Assembly: GCA_001695595.3 (NCBI GenBank)
Contig: MBPM02000003.1
Span: 1-64,000, forward strand
DNA length: 64,000 bases
Source: Plasmopara viticola
Lineage: Eukaryota > Oomycota > Peronosporomycetes > Peronosporales > Peronosporaceae
Reading direction: 5' to 3'
Positions 30,180 through 41,914 of the stretch are shown one piece after another (positions within the stretch are counted from its first letter, which is position 1; each line of letters opens with the position of its first letter). A model generated the notes under the pieces. It was given only the letters and a program-made list of their open reading frames with translations, was not told the DNA's origin and made no database searches. A program made the position numbers and the translations under genes.

Positions 30180-30620
30180 ACTTCGGTTAGAATACCAATA
30201 AGCGTATTCACGACGCACTCTCCCTCTCTTACTGCGACACCGATTACTTCAACGGACGTCGCTTTCTCCTCAACTCTTAGTGTACACATCCATGTTTAAT
30301 TTGTACTGTAAGCAGAACATTCCGGACGTTAATGTCGAACACAGGGATATAGTTAGTGATACCTCGTCCACGCTGTCGCAAACGGTGGTTTGAATCACTA
30401 CTAAGTTTAATGTCTAATCATACTTTTTACAAACTTTGACATCGATCTCCCTCTTGATCAGCGGTACAATTTAATTCATTGCTCATAGCGTGTAATATTT
30501 GTAAGGAATGAAAACGGACCTCAAGTAAGCAATAACGTACGAATATATTATGTGGAACATCAAAAATCCCTTTGTTAAACCTGTCGATACTAACGGCTAA
30601 ATAAAGATATATGAATCAAT
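30180..30620. repeat. Decayed long spacer, third copy
   Basis: Weak but continuous resemblance to the 28.9-29.4 kb spacer (cctcaactcttagtgtacacatcc; gcgtgtaatatttg; gtcgatactaacggctaa). No gene seen. Confidence 0.6.
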
Positions 30621-31840
30621 TCAGCGAGTCAGCGGTCCAACGTGTTAGCAATTCTCGTTACCGGAAACCCCATGCCAGGACCTAGCTGTCTCTGGCTCAA
30701 ATTGCGGATAGCTTTCCTAAGTATTCTTTGACCGCGTTCCGTGCCATAGGACTTTATTATGTGTGGGGCGTCCAGCCACTCAATTAATGCCACCCATTTT
30801 TGTGCGAGCTAGTAGGGCAGGCCAACTTTTGATTGTGATTGCTTGTCAACTTTAGTGGCCGCTTTTCGGCTGCTAATATTCAGAGCCTATAAGTAACGAA
30901 TCTGATAACTTTTGGTTCCGGGTGACCAATTACCCGAGCCACAGGGTCAATTAGCTTGTACTTTGTGTAGCATCTAGTTAAAAGCTTGATGATCATATGT
31001 TCTACCTCGACTTTCCGTATGCGATTTTTTCTTCGGTTCATTTTCTATCTCAGGCTGTCCACCACTGCTGTCTAAACCGTATCATGACAAACTATTGACT
31101 CTCAAATTGGGGCGCAAAGTTTTTTGTCACTGCTTTATGCTCCACTTCTCTTGGGAAAGAAACAAAACTCATAAATAACTTAGCGACTTAACTTTTTAGT
31201 CTAGCATCTCACACTCAAGTCGGAATTGTCGACACAATTGCCAATTACGCATCACCAAAACCCCGACCCAATCTACCTGCAATTGCTGCGTTAGCCTGTA
31301 GCATTTCCATTCCAACAATCTTTTAATTGGGTGCTCCTTCAATTTACACCATCTATTTGTCATTTTAGATGATGCAGCTTTTTCAACTCCTGCGTGATGT
31401 TATACTCTTCTATATTAGTTTTCTTCCGGGACAAGAAAGTATCGACTGGCACCATCGCTGGACCCTCTACGGGTTACGTCGTCACTAAATTACTTCCCGT
31501 GTCTACGAGCTATCCTGCTGTGAAATCACGGCAGTTTTAGCGGTGAGCTATTGACTCGTGGAATTTCGAAGCTTTTCAGTCCGGACAATCATTCGACTTT
31601 TTCAAATAAAATAACGCGAAATTTACTATTTAAACACTTTTAATGACAATTGTGACCGATCGGGTCGATCGATAGGAACTGCGCAGTTTGTTTAACATAT
31701 GTGAACTGACAACGTTCTGTAAAGCTTGGAGTCCTTACATCTTCGACGATGAGTATGAAGCTCGCTCTAGAATTTTTGCCAGCTTAAGTACTAATTAACT
31801 TAACTAATTGCGTCGTTAATGTAGTAAGAATTGTATTTAC
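30621..31840. other. No gene recognised
   Basis: AT-rich sequence with no long ORF, tRNA or repeat that I recognise on either strand. Confidence 0.5.
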
Positions 31841-31879
31841 GTGAGCCACAATGCAATTTTAAATATTAAAACCAAGCGA

Positions 31880-32215
31880 CGAATTTCGGAAAAGGTTGGG
31901 GTGACGCCCTCCTTCCAAGCGCGGGGGCTAAATGCTCGCGCGCTTCGGGCAGGTGCTCTCGGGCATCTGCAGGTCTCTAACGAGTCTCACCCTCGACGCG
32001 ACGGTCACCAGAACCAGGGCGCCACCTGGGCTCTTACCAAGTCAGAACTACACAAAATAACGGAAGACCCTCACGGCCTCGGTGCTGGCTGCACTGCCCG
32101 CCGAACGAGATCCGACGTATGCGGACACCACTCTATGCCGTGGACTAGCCAGACTGAGCCTAGCACGTGCATAACTTGGCAACGCGATAACGTAATACAA
32201 TACAATACAAGCGAC
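31880..32215 (+). mobile_element. LINE 3' end relic with AATAC tail
   Basis: At 32055-32169 one frame gives LPAERDPTYADTTLCRGLAR then LSLARA and a stop. It matches the end of the larger LINE fragment at 49.2-49.6 kb. The 3' tail is a short (AATAC)n repeat (32193-32213). Sequence upstream (31880-32050) is scrambled relative to the other copy. Confidence 0.75.
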
Positions 32216-32564
32216 GAAGCCAAAATATTTTTGGCAAGCTATATTAAATATTACAGGTAAATAATCCAGTGCTGTATCTAGCGCGCGCCAAATTAAATTT
32301 TTTAGGCAGCTTCTGGTGCTGCACATTGCAGTATATCAAACTAAGTTTCTCGCACATGCGAACCTTGCTGCGCCTCAAAGCCCACGGCTGCTTTCACGAC
32401 GAGCAGTCGCGCAAGCGAATGAACATAATTCGCCTGCAATAAATGACATCATACTAAAAAATGTTCCTGTACATGAAAACTTCACAACAATGTACCGTAA
32501 TTTGTACTTGCATATTCATTAATCATTGCTTACGATCGCTGCATATGTACGGTATGTTTAAAGT

Positions 32565-35327
32565 CTACTTCCGTCGGCGACTGTCTTCAACACTCAACCT
32601 CTCAAGACGGTTTTTGTCAAAATCGATGCGCTGCTGCAATATGCTGCTCAAAATAAGCTCGACCGTATAGATTCGTTGCGGGTCCGCTTGCGCCAGTGTC
32701 TTGCGAACAGATTCCGTACCCAGCGCCGTTTCGCTCGTAATCACTAGACTGTTTAAGTGAGCCCTGCCCTTTGTTACGGCAGTTCCACCGGCGCACTCGA
32801 CAATCTTTACCAAATCCTTTACCGGTGGAAGCACAGATTTGTGATCAGTGATAAACACCTCCTGTCCTGCGAAAAGCTGTTGCCGTTGCTTGGTAGTGAA
32901 GTCATACATAGTTTTCCGCAAATTGAATTGCCACCTGCCTTCGGCTTTCGTATCCTTTAAACAATGCGATTCCTCAAAGATAGGAGTGCCAACGCGAGCC
33001 GACTCATCAAGCCACCGCACGTCCAAGACGTGTGCACAACACGAAATTCCGCACAGCAGCTTCACGGTCCGCTTTAATTGGTTTTTCGGTGCAAGGACAT
33101 GCGTAGCCTTTGTAATGTCTTCTACGTAAACAGCTCCAGCAATCAAATTAATTTTTTTTTGGATCGAAGCCGTAAGCTCTACACCAGTAAGAATGATCCG
33201 CACTTTCTGAAGCTTAGGCTCATTTCCACTTGCCAAAAGCTTATTCGTAGTCTCGCAGGATGCGTTAAGTGAAGTGTTTGGACTTGGTTGAGTCGAGACC
33301 AGGGTAATATGATCGGGATCCTTGATCTTCCTTCTCATCCACCTCTTCTTCGGATTTTTCACCACAGGCGACGCGATGCTAGAAAAATCGGTTTCTTTTA
33401 AAACAGACGCCGTACTGATGGGCAGCTCAGACTTTTTAGTTAAGCGCCTGGATTTTTTCGTAACATTTCGTTCGGCAAAAAGTTCCAATTTCACAGGTAT
33501 GGTTGGTGAAGTCTGATCGTGCTCGCCTAAACTTTTGTCCATTACGCCGTCTGACTTATTTGAGCTCGAGCCTGCTGGACTTCGCTTACAAGACGAGTCT
33601 ATTTGTTCGTAAATGGAAGTGTTCCCTTTACCAGATACAACCTCAAGCATTCGCTTTATGCGTACACCCTGCTTGTAGTTCTCATCAATGACAGAAATCT
33701 TATTTTTTCCAGACTTTTGAAGTTCACATTTCTCCCTTTCAGGTCGCCTAGCTGCAACTTGGGCACTTTCAACAGCCTTCGACAACCGATCATACCAAAA
33801 GTCAATTCGTGATCTTTTCGTTGATACGAGAATGAGACTGCTGGCAGATCCATCGGATATACGCAAACTCCACTCTTTATCCCCGTGCGGTTGCTCACTA
33901 ATTTCTATCATCGGTTCATGAGAGTCGAATTGGCAAAAAACAGAATGCCTTTTCCAACCGTTCACCTTATATACTATCAGCCATCGAGCATAGAAGACAA
34001 CTTCAACCAATTCGCAACGAGGCTTGGTTGAATCTGAGTCTCCTCCACATGCCACCCAGAAGATCCCCGCGAGATGGTCGTCGAAAAACGACGCAAATTC
34101 TGTTTGTAACGTGTCTGCTTTCACAAGATGTGCCTCGACAATTTTAGGTAAAGGGAGATCGCTTTTTGTTCGGTCTTTGCGAAGAACTTCAGTCCGTAAA
34201 CCATTCACTTCCAGAAGTCCCTCGATAGTATCGGACCAACGCTGACACTCTGACGAGTCCCTCCATAAAAATACTAATACTGTGTCTTGCAAAATAAGTG
34301 CTAAAGCATGTGATTCATTTGGCGACATGAGTCTTGATATGCTAGTCGGAGTTTGCTCCAAAAATATTGCATTTTGCTTAAGCTGAAAATGACGCAAAAT
34401 TAAAAAAGAAGACGCCAGATTAGAATCCGCAACTTGACGTTTGCTGCAAACTAAGCTTCCGTCTAGAAAGCAGTGAAGATAAACTGTTTCTGGCTGAGTA
34501 AACGATCCCGTGCTGACAATAGACTCCGAGACTACTTTTTTCAATTTAATCTCTGAAAGAACGACTTCTCCGTGAAGCAGCACCTTGTTGGCAGACAAGT
34601 CATCAAAATACTCAGCTCCGTCTCCACGAAAAGATGTTTGAAGCAAGATTAATTCTTCCTCTTCATTGTGTGCAGCTTTGGCAAGATAAAGATAATGCTT
34701 GTTTTCCTGGACGATGCGCACCATTTGGGAAGCATAAATGGCGTCCGGTTCTTTAGTGGCGTCACTGTCGGCTCCATCTCCACTTTTCTTGGTAAGATTG
34801 CTGCCAAGCGCTTCAACGAACTCAACCAACTCATTAAACCGCTTCAGTGGACGATCAACAAACCTTTTCGTGCTTAGCTGCTGCTCCCTTAAATAGTTGT
34901 CCAGTATAACTCCATCCCAATCTTTTGGCGCCTTTCCTAGCACTGCGTCCAGGGCTGCCTGTATAGCTTCACTTCTACAAAAAAGCTGGCCGTAATGTAC
35001 GCGAAGAATGCTGAGCATGTCGGCTACAATCTCTATAAAGCTATACCACTTGCCAGCAACTGAGCTAGAACCTCCTGGCATCAAATGCTCAGTCATGGGC
35101 TTCAATTTATTCTGAAAAAACAAGTGCTGGTGACGAAGTTGCGATACAGTCTCTACAAATCGATCGAAGTCAGGGCTTTCCAAGAGCGAACTGCCTCGCG
35201 TTCGGCGCTTGAAGCGTAAGCTTCGCGACAGATCCATTACAACGCTTTCAAGAAAACATGTGTACTTTCTATCCTCTTCTAAAAGGACGCTCAAGCGTGC
35301 CCGCGCGGCTTCCCATTGCGCTCGCAT
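32565..35327 (-). CDS. DH-PH-PH-BRCT-BRCT protein (RhoGEF-like with BRCT pair)
   Basis: Single open frame of 920 codons from the first ATG (35327). The frame stays open upstream to a TAG with only a TTG in between, so an earlier exon cannot be ruled out. Residues about 10-200 are helical and resemble a Dbl-homology domain; PLKRFNELVEFVEAL fits its conserved helix. Residues about 240-375 form a PH-like domain ending in CQRWSDTIEGLLE. A second PH-like region at about 410-520 ends in DFWYDRLSKAV. A basic, Ser-rich linker follows. Residues about 703-905 hold two BRCT repeats of the PTIP/MDC1 type (VRIILTGV, HVLAP, RTVKLLC, DVRWLDES). BRCT pairs bind phosphoproteins and DH domains activate Rho GTPases, so a link between damage or cell-cycle signalling and the cytoskeleton is an inference. 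ECT2 joins the same modules in the opposite order. BRCT is firm; DH is moderate. Confidence 0.8.
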   Translation of the reverse strand: MRAQWEAARARLSVLLEEDRKYTCFLESVVMDLSRSLRFKRRTRGSSLLESPDFDRFVETVSQLRHQHLFFQNKLKPMTEHLMPGGSSSVAGKWYSFIEIVADMLSILRVHYGQLFCRSEAIQAALDAVLGKAPKDWDGVILDNYLREQQLSTKRFVDRPLKRFNELVEFVEALGSNLTKKSGDGADSDATKEPDAIYASQMVRIVQENKHYLYLAKAAHNEEEELILLQTSFRGDGAEYFDDLSANKVLLHGEVVLSEIKLKKVVSESIVSTGSFTQPETVYLHCFLDGSLVCSKRQVADSNLASSFLILRHFQLKQNAIFLEQTPTSISRLMSPNESHALALILQDTVLVFLWRDSSECQRWSDTIEGLLEVNGLRTEVLRKDRTKSDLPLPKIVEAHLVKADTLQTEFASFFDDHLAGIFWVACGGDSDSTKPRCELVEVVFYARWLIVYKVNGWKRHSVFCQFDSHEPMIEISEQPHGDKEWSLRISDGSASSLILVSTKRSRIDFWYDRLSKAVESAQVAARRPEREKCELQKSGKNKISVIDENYKQGVRIKRMLEVVSGKGNTSIYEQIDSSCKRSPAGSSSNKSDGVMDKSLGEHDQTSPTIPVKLELFAERNVTKKSRRLTKKSELPISTASVLKETDFSSIASPVVKNPKKRWMRRKIKDPDHITLVSTQPSPNTSLNASCETTNKLLASGNEPKLQKVRIILTGVELTASIQKKINLIAGAVYVEDITKATHVLAPKNQLKRTVKLLCGISCCAHVLDVRWLDESARVGTPIFEESHCLKDTKAEGRWQFNLRKTMYDFTTKQRQQLFAGQEVFITDHKSVLPPVKDLVKIVECAGGTAVTKGRAHLNSLVITSETALGTESVRKTLAQADPQRIYTVELILSSILQQRIDFDKNRLERLSVEDSRRRK

Positions 35328-35369
35328 TCGCGTCAACCAATTAAAGGCAGATCGTACCAGCGTTTGCAA

Positions 35370-37780
35370 ATTTGGAATATGTATGCGGAATTACTACGTT
35401 GGGTGGAAAAGAAAAAATTATGCAGTAATTCTATGTTATATTGACTTTATAGAATTCCCTACTACATACAAATGCAATGCTCCTAAAATTTAATAACGGG
35501 AACGCGAAATTACGGTAGCATGCCACAAAAGGTGTCAACTCTAAGTGCAAAACATCGTAAGCATGGATGTGAGAGTTGACAAAACAAAGCAAATTAGCAT
35601 ATATTATGGCCCGATGAGATGCGGCGCAATATCGCGCTTGTAGACCCAACCAAGCTGATGGGCAGTTGCACATAGCCGAGCTTTGGTGGTACAATTAGAC
35701 TTCCCGTCTAAAAAAAATGGTAACATCTTTAAACCCTATCAAACGGACATTCACCAAAAAAATCTTAGACGTGCACGTTATGTTTAAGCAGTACCTGTAG
35801 TCAATCCTACGCCTACGCGAGTTGATTGACCACCTAGATTTTCACATAGAATTCAAAGTGGATAGAATCATTTGTAGGGCGCGCACTTTGTACTGCTCGC
35901 ACGAACTGCTAGCTCCTGTGGGCCTAAGAAGGCGGCTGCATTTGCGGCTTTCCTGCTGCCAAGCAGCTGGAATGCGTCATGATCTCGAGCTGATCGAATA
36001 AAGGGTATTTTCAATGGCTCGGGTTGTTTTAAGCTTGCCTTATGTGGATTGAAGGATGAAGGAGCTTGAGACAATTCCATCTTCGATAACTTGGCAAACT
36101 AAACCCCTTATTTTTTTAACACGTGTATCGTAATGCGTATGATCAGGCGGTCACACTTACTTATAATTGAGACCGTGATCACTAACCTTTCAGAAATATT
36201 CACTTTTAGGGACATATGAAGAGAAACTCATATCAGGCGTGCTGTGAGTTCTGCCAGTTTTGTCTTTTTCTTGTCTGCAAGCAAGGAAAACTATAATTTA
36301 TGCAAAACTTATAAATCTAGAGAGAAGCCTCCATTTATAGAATAACACGCGCAAAGTGTTTGTGTTTATAAAAGGTACCGGCTCGCACTTAATGCAAGCC
36401 GCAATACATTAGGCTTTCCAAATCGCGCTTTAAAATAAACAGCTACAGAAAGGCTCTCTCGTGCGGAATGCCTTGGATGAGTAAATATTCAATTTATGGG
36501 ACCTAGGGTAGTGGTGCCCGGGAATTCGCTAATTTGGGTTTGATCTCGAGCTTTGGTGCTGCAAAGCAGAGCAACATCCACTGCTTTGGCTGCGAGAAGA
36601 TCGAGGTCCTGTTCGGTTGATACACATCATAAAGATTACCCCTGCAGCACTCGAAATAGCAAATTGAAATGCAGACTGCTGTTCAAACACGCAAATATCC
36701 ACAATTGTTCGAATGAGCTACGAGTCGTGGAAGACTCTGGTGCATCGAGAAATTCTTGTCGGTGACGAATGATTGCTGTAGGTTAAAAATGTTTTGTGAG
36801 AGGGATACAAACATATATTTTTTTTTTTGGTTTGACTGGCAATGGGACGAATCAAATGGTTCCAAGGTCGTCTACAGCATTATCCTTTCTGTAAATTTCA
36901 CGCTTTTGATAGCAGAGTCGTTTCTGGCAAGTTTGACTCGATCCTTAATTACGACATGACAAGAAAGACAAAAGTCCATCGGAACACCACCGTAGGTGCC
37001 AGTCGCCTAATAACTCATAGCAGGACTTTTCGTGAGTCGTATTTTTATCCTACTTGTACGTCCATCTCCATTACATGAAAGTCCGTGCAAAAAATAGCCC
37101 GAGAGTACTATGGGATGTGCTAAATATACGAGTATCTTTATGAAGGCAAATTTAACACCGTCTTGGAGCCTTTTTTTTGCAAAAAAGACGAACTGTTAGC
37201 TGAACCGGCTGCCGGCTTGACTAATAATGAATTCTTATCGTGGGTTACATTGTTCACACGTGGACATTGTATGCAAATAACAGAAACCCGCAAGACGAAG
37301 TAATGAGATACCATTTCACAAACAGCACGTGCTCGACACACACATTACATTAAGCGTCGTTTTGTAATCGATTTTGTGCAATAAACTCTCGGTTTCACAT
37401 TCTCGTCTCAGATAAATGCTTCTAATGTCATGTTAATGGGCAGAGGATGACGCCTACGCATACTGATCAGCTAGTTATAGAACTCTGACAAATGTTTAAT
37501 CCGTCATATGACCGATCAGAAATGGCTAAAATAATATCGCATCGACTATTCTGTCGATCAAATTCCTGATAGCATAAATTTCCAAAGCGTCTAGTATTTA
37601 CATTATATTTAAACAGATTTCAATTAATGCATACAATAGCATTATACTTTGTGAGATACTTTCAGCAATTTGATTATAATTGGCGATACATATAACCGCC
37701 ATTGCTTATAATCGTGTACGGCCCGGTCAGATGGACAATGTGGCTACGATAGGTGCAAAGTTTACGCAAGCTTGAAAGGC
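35370..37780. other. No gene recognised
   Basis: Only short ORFs. A minus ORF at 35868-36080 (70 codons) and an ORF-like stretch at 36540-36610 have no recognisable motifs. Promoter elements of the DH-BRCT gene presumably lie at the left end but none is clear. Confidence 0.45.
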
Positions 37781-37784
37781 GTTA

Positions 37785-37905
37785 CGGAACGTGCCCATCG
37801 TCTTGCGATACACATGTTGAAATTCTGCATCCGCGAGGATAAGCACTGGCTTTGCACGCGCCTGAAAAGGTGAACTACTTCTCGCATGCTAAATGATTTC
37901 ATTTC
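37785..37905 (-). pseudogene. Relic tRNA-His/tRNA-Ala unit
   Basis: The order and spacing match a reversed unit. Pieces resembling the His acceptor (cgtgccc; gcactg..gcacgcgcctg) lie at about 37790-37867. The Ala anticodon arm and D arm (ctcgcatgctaaatg...ccatttgatct) lie at 37879-37917. The Ala D-arm piece is repeated at 37922-37952. Heavily decayed. Confidence 0.4.
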
Positions 37906-38059
37906 CATTTGATCTATTTCTATGCTAAATGAATTCATTACCATTTGATCTTTTTCTCGATCAAATCACATCAAACCTCCAAAATCTGTATATTAGCATT
38001 GCACACGGAGCTTGCGCCGCACATACACAATCTCACAAAGCGTCGCTTTATTATCTATA

Positions 38060-38240
38060 TCACATACTATGATTGCAAATGGAGATTTCTATCTCACCGA
38101 CTACCCTGTCGATCGAACTCACCAAAACCACTTCCTCGAAACGTCTTACATCTTTTGTGAAACACAAACAGATCTCAAGAAGTCCATACAATAACATTGG
38201 CGTCCAAAGCAATTCATACAAACTTTGCGATTCGAAGCAT
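38060..38240. repeat. Dispersed repeat linked to tRNA-His relics
   Basis: Contains caccgactaccctgtcgatcg and following sequence, related to 47850-48000 and, inverted, to 57400-57560 and 63220-63420. In each place it lies on the upstream side of a tRNA-His relic. Confidence 0.5.
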
Positions 38241-41030
38241 CTTGACTGTCACTTCAGGCATGATCTTGGCTTCCATAGAAAAGTTATGAACGCGTCTGGG
38301 GCTTAATTTTCTCGCGCAGCGGGTAAGCTGTCACGTAGTGGCTCGTCATCATGATGAAGCTCACGACGTACTATCATAAAGCTTGCGCATGTTGTGCACA
38401 CCTCGAACATTAACCAATGATCAATTCCAGGTCTGCTCGCTCACTATATTGATCGACGCGTGTCTCAGTCGGCGATGTATATAAGCATGTCGTGCTTTCG
38501 AACAATTGCCATAGGCTATGCACCGGTCGCTGCAAACCTTCACCGTCATGATGCGTTACGACTCAGCTGTCGGCAAATACGGGTTTTCGGTTGGGTCTTG
38601 GACGTAAAGCGTGTTCCACAGACGCTCGTTGATCCACGAGTGACCGGTCCACGTGCGCAGCACCACCATTCCAAAGCCAAGCTTTTTGTGCTTTATTTTC
38701 TGCGTTTGACGCGTTCCGAATTCTTTTTACCTCCATGCATTCGTCAAACTTATCGCGATCAATTCATATGTCGTGCTCAAGCTCTACCCCACAAATTGCT
38801 TGATTGCACCGAACGCCATGCTCTGGTTATGATTTACGATCTGTGTGGTCTTACTTGCGCAGGAGTCTCCCGCATAGTGGTCTGAATTACCACAGCTCTC
38901 GGCGCTCCCTTTACACTCCACCCACGCTTCTTTATCGGCTGCTCACCATTAATCTTTCTCGCCAAAAGTCCGGTCGCTTTCTCTATCCGCGCTGACTTCT
39001 TTTGGTGCACCATCTCAGCGAGTTGCTATCTCGCTATCTCACGAGCTCTTTCAAGCTTAAGTTTGTCACCGACATACGAAATACTCAAATGAAGCCTTCA
39101 AAGTTCGCTGGAGGCTCCGCAGCATCACTGCGCTGATGTCCTCCCTTGTCTTTAAAAGTGAGCATCAGCGCGAATAAAAATGATGCGGCCGATTATGGAA
39201 ACTGAATTATTGTACGAGCAGTAACCAGACGACAAATCAAAGCGTGGCAATGACACAGTAGACTTTTATCCGTCAAGCAGTCGGCAATTGCGTCCTGACA
39301 AATAATGTGAAGCTATATAGTGCGGAGCGTGGGCAAGACACCACAGACAACTCTTGCGATCCACCACTTCTTTGCGCAATGAAGGCTTTGATGTCAGAAA
39401 ATGCTTAGCCACATCAGTACCGCTTGATTCAATAGAGACATCAACAACTGCACATGAGTTTACAGCTGAGCTACAAGCGTGCACTTGAAAGAATTGCTGC
39501 TAGGTCTCTATTGGGTTAATTTGTGCGCAAACAGAGCGACAACTATATGAGCTGGACATCTTTAAATCAGCACCGTGACCACAACGGCAGGAGACGAAAT
39601 TGCATGTCTTCATTCACAGGCGGCAGGATCGTGCGTAGATGCTTGTTGTGCATCACGTATGCCTCGATCTCTTTGACTCGTACATTCTGGGAGAGCACGG
39701 TCATTGGGTGCGATCTTGTCGGTGTTTTTAGCGTTCACAGCAAACGCAACAGTACTGACCACAAGATCATACGAAACAAGCACCTCTAAAAACGCTGTTG
39801 CAGCTTGAGTGGGGAAGAAGTCGTCACCCACTACCGAAAGACCGCAAAGTGAGTATCGCGCCAAATGATCGACAACCTACCGCGTTGTCTCTGTGTGTCT
39901 GGCGGTCAGATGTTACACAAAGGAGCGAAAAGTTGAGATGCCTTTGAACAAAGCATTGTCTCGATGTTCCTTTGCGTATGAATCTGACGAGTGAACGCAT
40001 CCATAGGGCCCTTGTCTTGTTCAGTCTAAACCTCCGTTGAGGCTCAATCATATCTCGATACGCCGATGATGTGCCACATCAGTGTTATTTTGAGGACTAT
40101 GCTCATAGTGAAAATCTGCATTTTAGTGGTTTGTCAAAGACCATACCGAGCGCGCTTCTCTGATGCCAGCATACGCCATGTGCCTCCACGCAAATCTTGT
40201 ACCACTACGTTAAAACATTTTGCCATCTTCAGGGGATCGAACTTTACCTGAGAAGGTTGACGAAGCGTTGATATTGTGGAAAATCAAGAGCTTTAATGTC
40301 ACCCGCGCGAGAGGGTACCAGCTTCAGGACCTCACAGATTGCTGTCATTCTGTATGACTTATTCCTAACTCGCACAACACTAATACATGGCGGGAGTAAA
40401 TGCGCTGGAATTCGGCTATTAGGCTCAAGATACCAGACCCTTCATCTCGCTGGCGCTAGAAGACGAACCCATGAGGAATTGGCTGGCCATGCGATGCGAC
40501 TCGCTCGTGCTTTTGACTCAGCGCGAACGAAATGTGCACAGATTAACATCGCTCCACGATAGTGGCTGGGATGGAGATCTGCTGCATATAGTGACACAAG
40601 TGGGAAAGCACCATAGTCTAAATGACCAGAAGTAGTTTCCAAAGTGTCCTCGCTTTTCAGTACCTCAGCTTAAAGTCGCCCTATTAAAAAAATTTACAAT
40701 GGCATTATCCACACTCGAATGTTTGAACGATGCATCACCGTCTCTAGTCGACTTAGTATCTGCACTACAGCAAGTAAAGAACAGATTAGTCAAATAGTTG
40801 AGCTTGAATACATGGTCAAATAGTTGAGCTTGAATAAAACCAGCTTGATGAGGTTGAGCTCCTCTGTAGTTTTCACCAACGATTTTAGTCTGCACCTGCA
40901 GCCCCGGCATTGACTTCCTTAAAAAGTCGAGTCATCCGCAAAGAACGTTCTTGTAGCGGGTGATGTGCGCCCAGACATACTTCGTACGCTTTGTGGGACC
41001 ATAGCAAGTTGTCAAGAGGCTCGATAGTCA
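38241..41030. other. No gene recognised
   Basis: The longest frame is a 141-codon plus ORF at 38460-38885 without recognisable motifs. The region is more GC-rich than its neighbours and could be an old retroelement, but no RT, integrase or protease motif was found. Confidence 0.45.
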
Positions 41031-41040
41031 GAATAAAGAG

Positions 41041-41107
41041 AGGTGCAGACTGCGGATCATTTCATCTTGTGGCATTGGAATCCCTTGTTCGAGCTCAACC
41101 ACGCGCA
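41041..41107 (+). pseudogene. tRNA-His relic with decayed long spacer
   Basis: From cttgtggcattggaatccc to the 3' acceptor acgcgca the gene matches tRNA-His. Its 5' half is mostly gone. The 3' flank (tttttggaggattgtatgtg) and about 350 bp beyond (to about 41450) match the long-spacer family, including the regions around aattgtggcatagtatct and ttacacaattattcaatacg. Confidence 0.65.
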
Positions 41108-41464
41108 TTTTTGGAGGATTGTATGTGTTCGTACGCTGTCACATCATCGTTTTTGCGCATGTAAAGGCTTGTGCATAGCCTTTGAATCTACCAAATATAC
41201 TCATTGCGTCGCTTTTCTAGTCGTCACCATGATCGAGACTACAATTTCTCGTCATTATTATAAACAAGCTAATTTATGTTCAAGTCCATTCGGACTTCTT
41301 CCAAATATTGAACACTTTCAGCAATTGTGGCATAGTATCTATAGTTGACAGGGTAATCGATGTGAGAATTTGTTTACTGAATTTCGCTGTCAAATAAGTA
41401 TTTAATTACTGATTACACAATTATTCAATACGTCTACAATTTTTCAAAATATATAGGATTTGAT

Positions 41465-41730
41465 AGCCACCAACTGGCCACCACCCCTCCAAATATAAAT
41501 TAAATTGATTGGCTTTCATGGCTTCTGATTGGCGTAATGATTAAGTCTCGATTGGATATCAATTCTCGAATGTTACACCGCTCATACGTGCATTTTTACC
41601 CAGAACTACTTCTTCCACGCTCAGAAACGCGATCTTACACAATTTTGCCGTGTTCCTCCGCGTCAACAACAGTCATGAACACCGTAGAACCTATTGCTGA
41701 GCGTGTCTTCGACAGTCTAGACGATACTCG
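41465..41730 (+). repeat. Inverted repeat, left copy
   Basis: Shares ttcttccacgctcagaaacg, tccgcgtcaacaac and a ccaccacccctccaaa..attgattggctttc segment, in reverse orientation, with 47155-47385. The two copies enclose the copia and condensin relics. They could be ends of one composite or independent insertions. Confidence 0.7.
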
Positions 41731-41914
41731 TAAGCAAAACTCAAAGAAGAGGGGTACCTTGTTTCACAACTTGATCGTTGCAGTGCAAATTGAAAAGTAA
41801 ATTCACGCGAACAAAGCAAAATTCCTGCTCTAACTTCTCGTTGTCACATTTTTCCGTTTCGACGTTCTAGAAACACAATCCGCACCACAAGGCTTGCTCT
41901 CATCGCAACGTTTT

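Noticed and set aside
5208..30299. Dozens of identical minus-strand (and later plus-strand) 60-95 codon ORFs
   Set aside because: They are the reverse complement of the tRNA-His/tRNA-Ala genes. The frame is kept only because the tRNA sequence is kept.
32565..35369. TTG start at 35369 for the DH-BRCT protein
   Set aside because: Eukaryotic initiation at TTG is unlikely; the first in-frame ATG at 35327 is used, with an upstream exon left open.
38460..38885. 141-codon ORF
   Set aside because: No motif, no splice or promoter support, and overlapping ORFs of similar quality on the plus strand.
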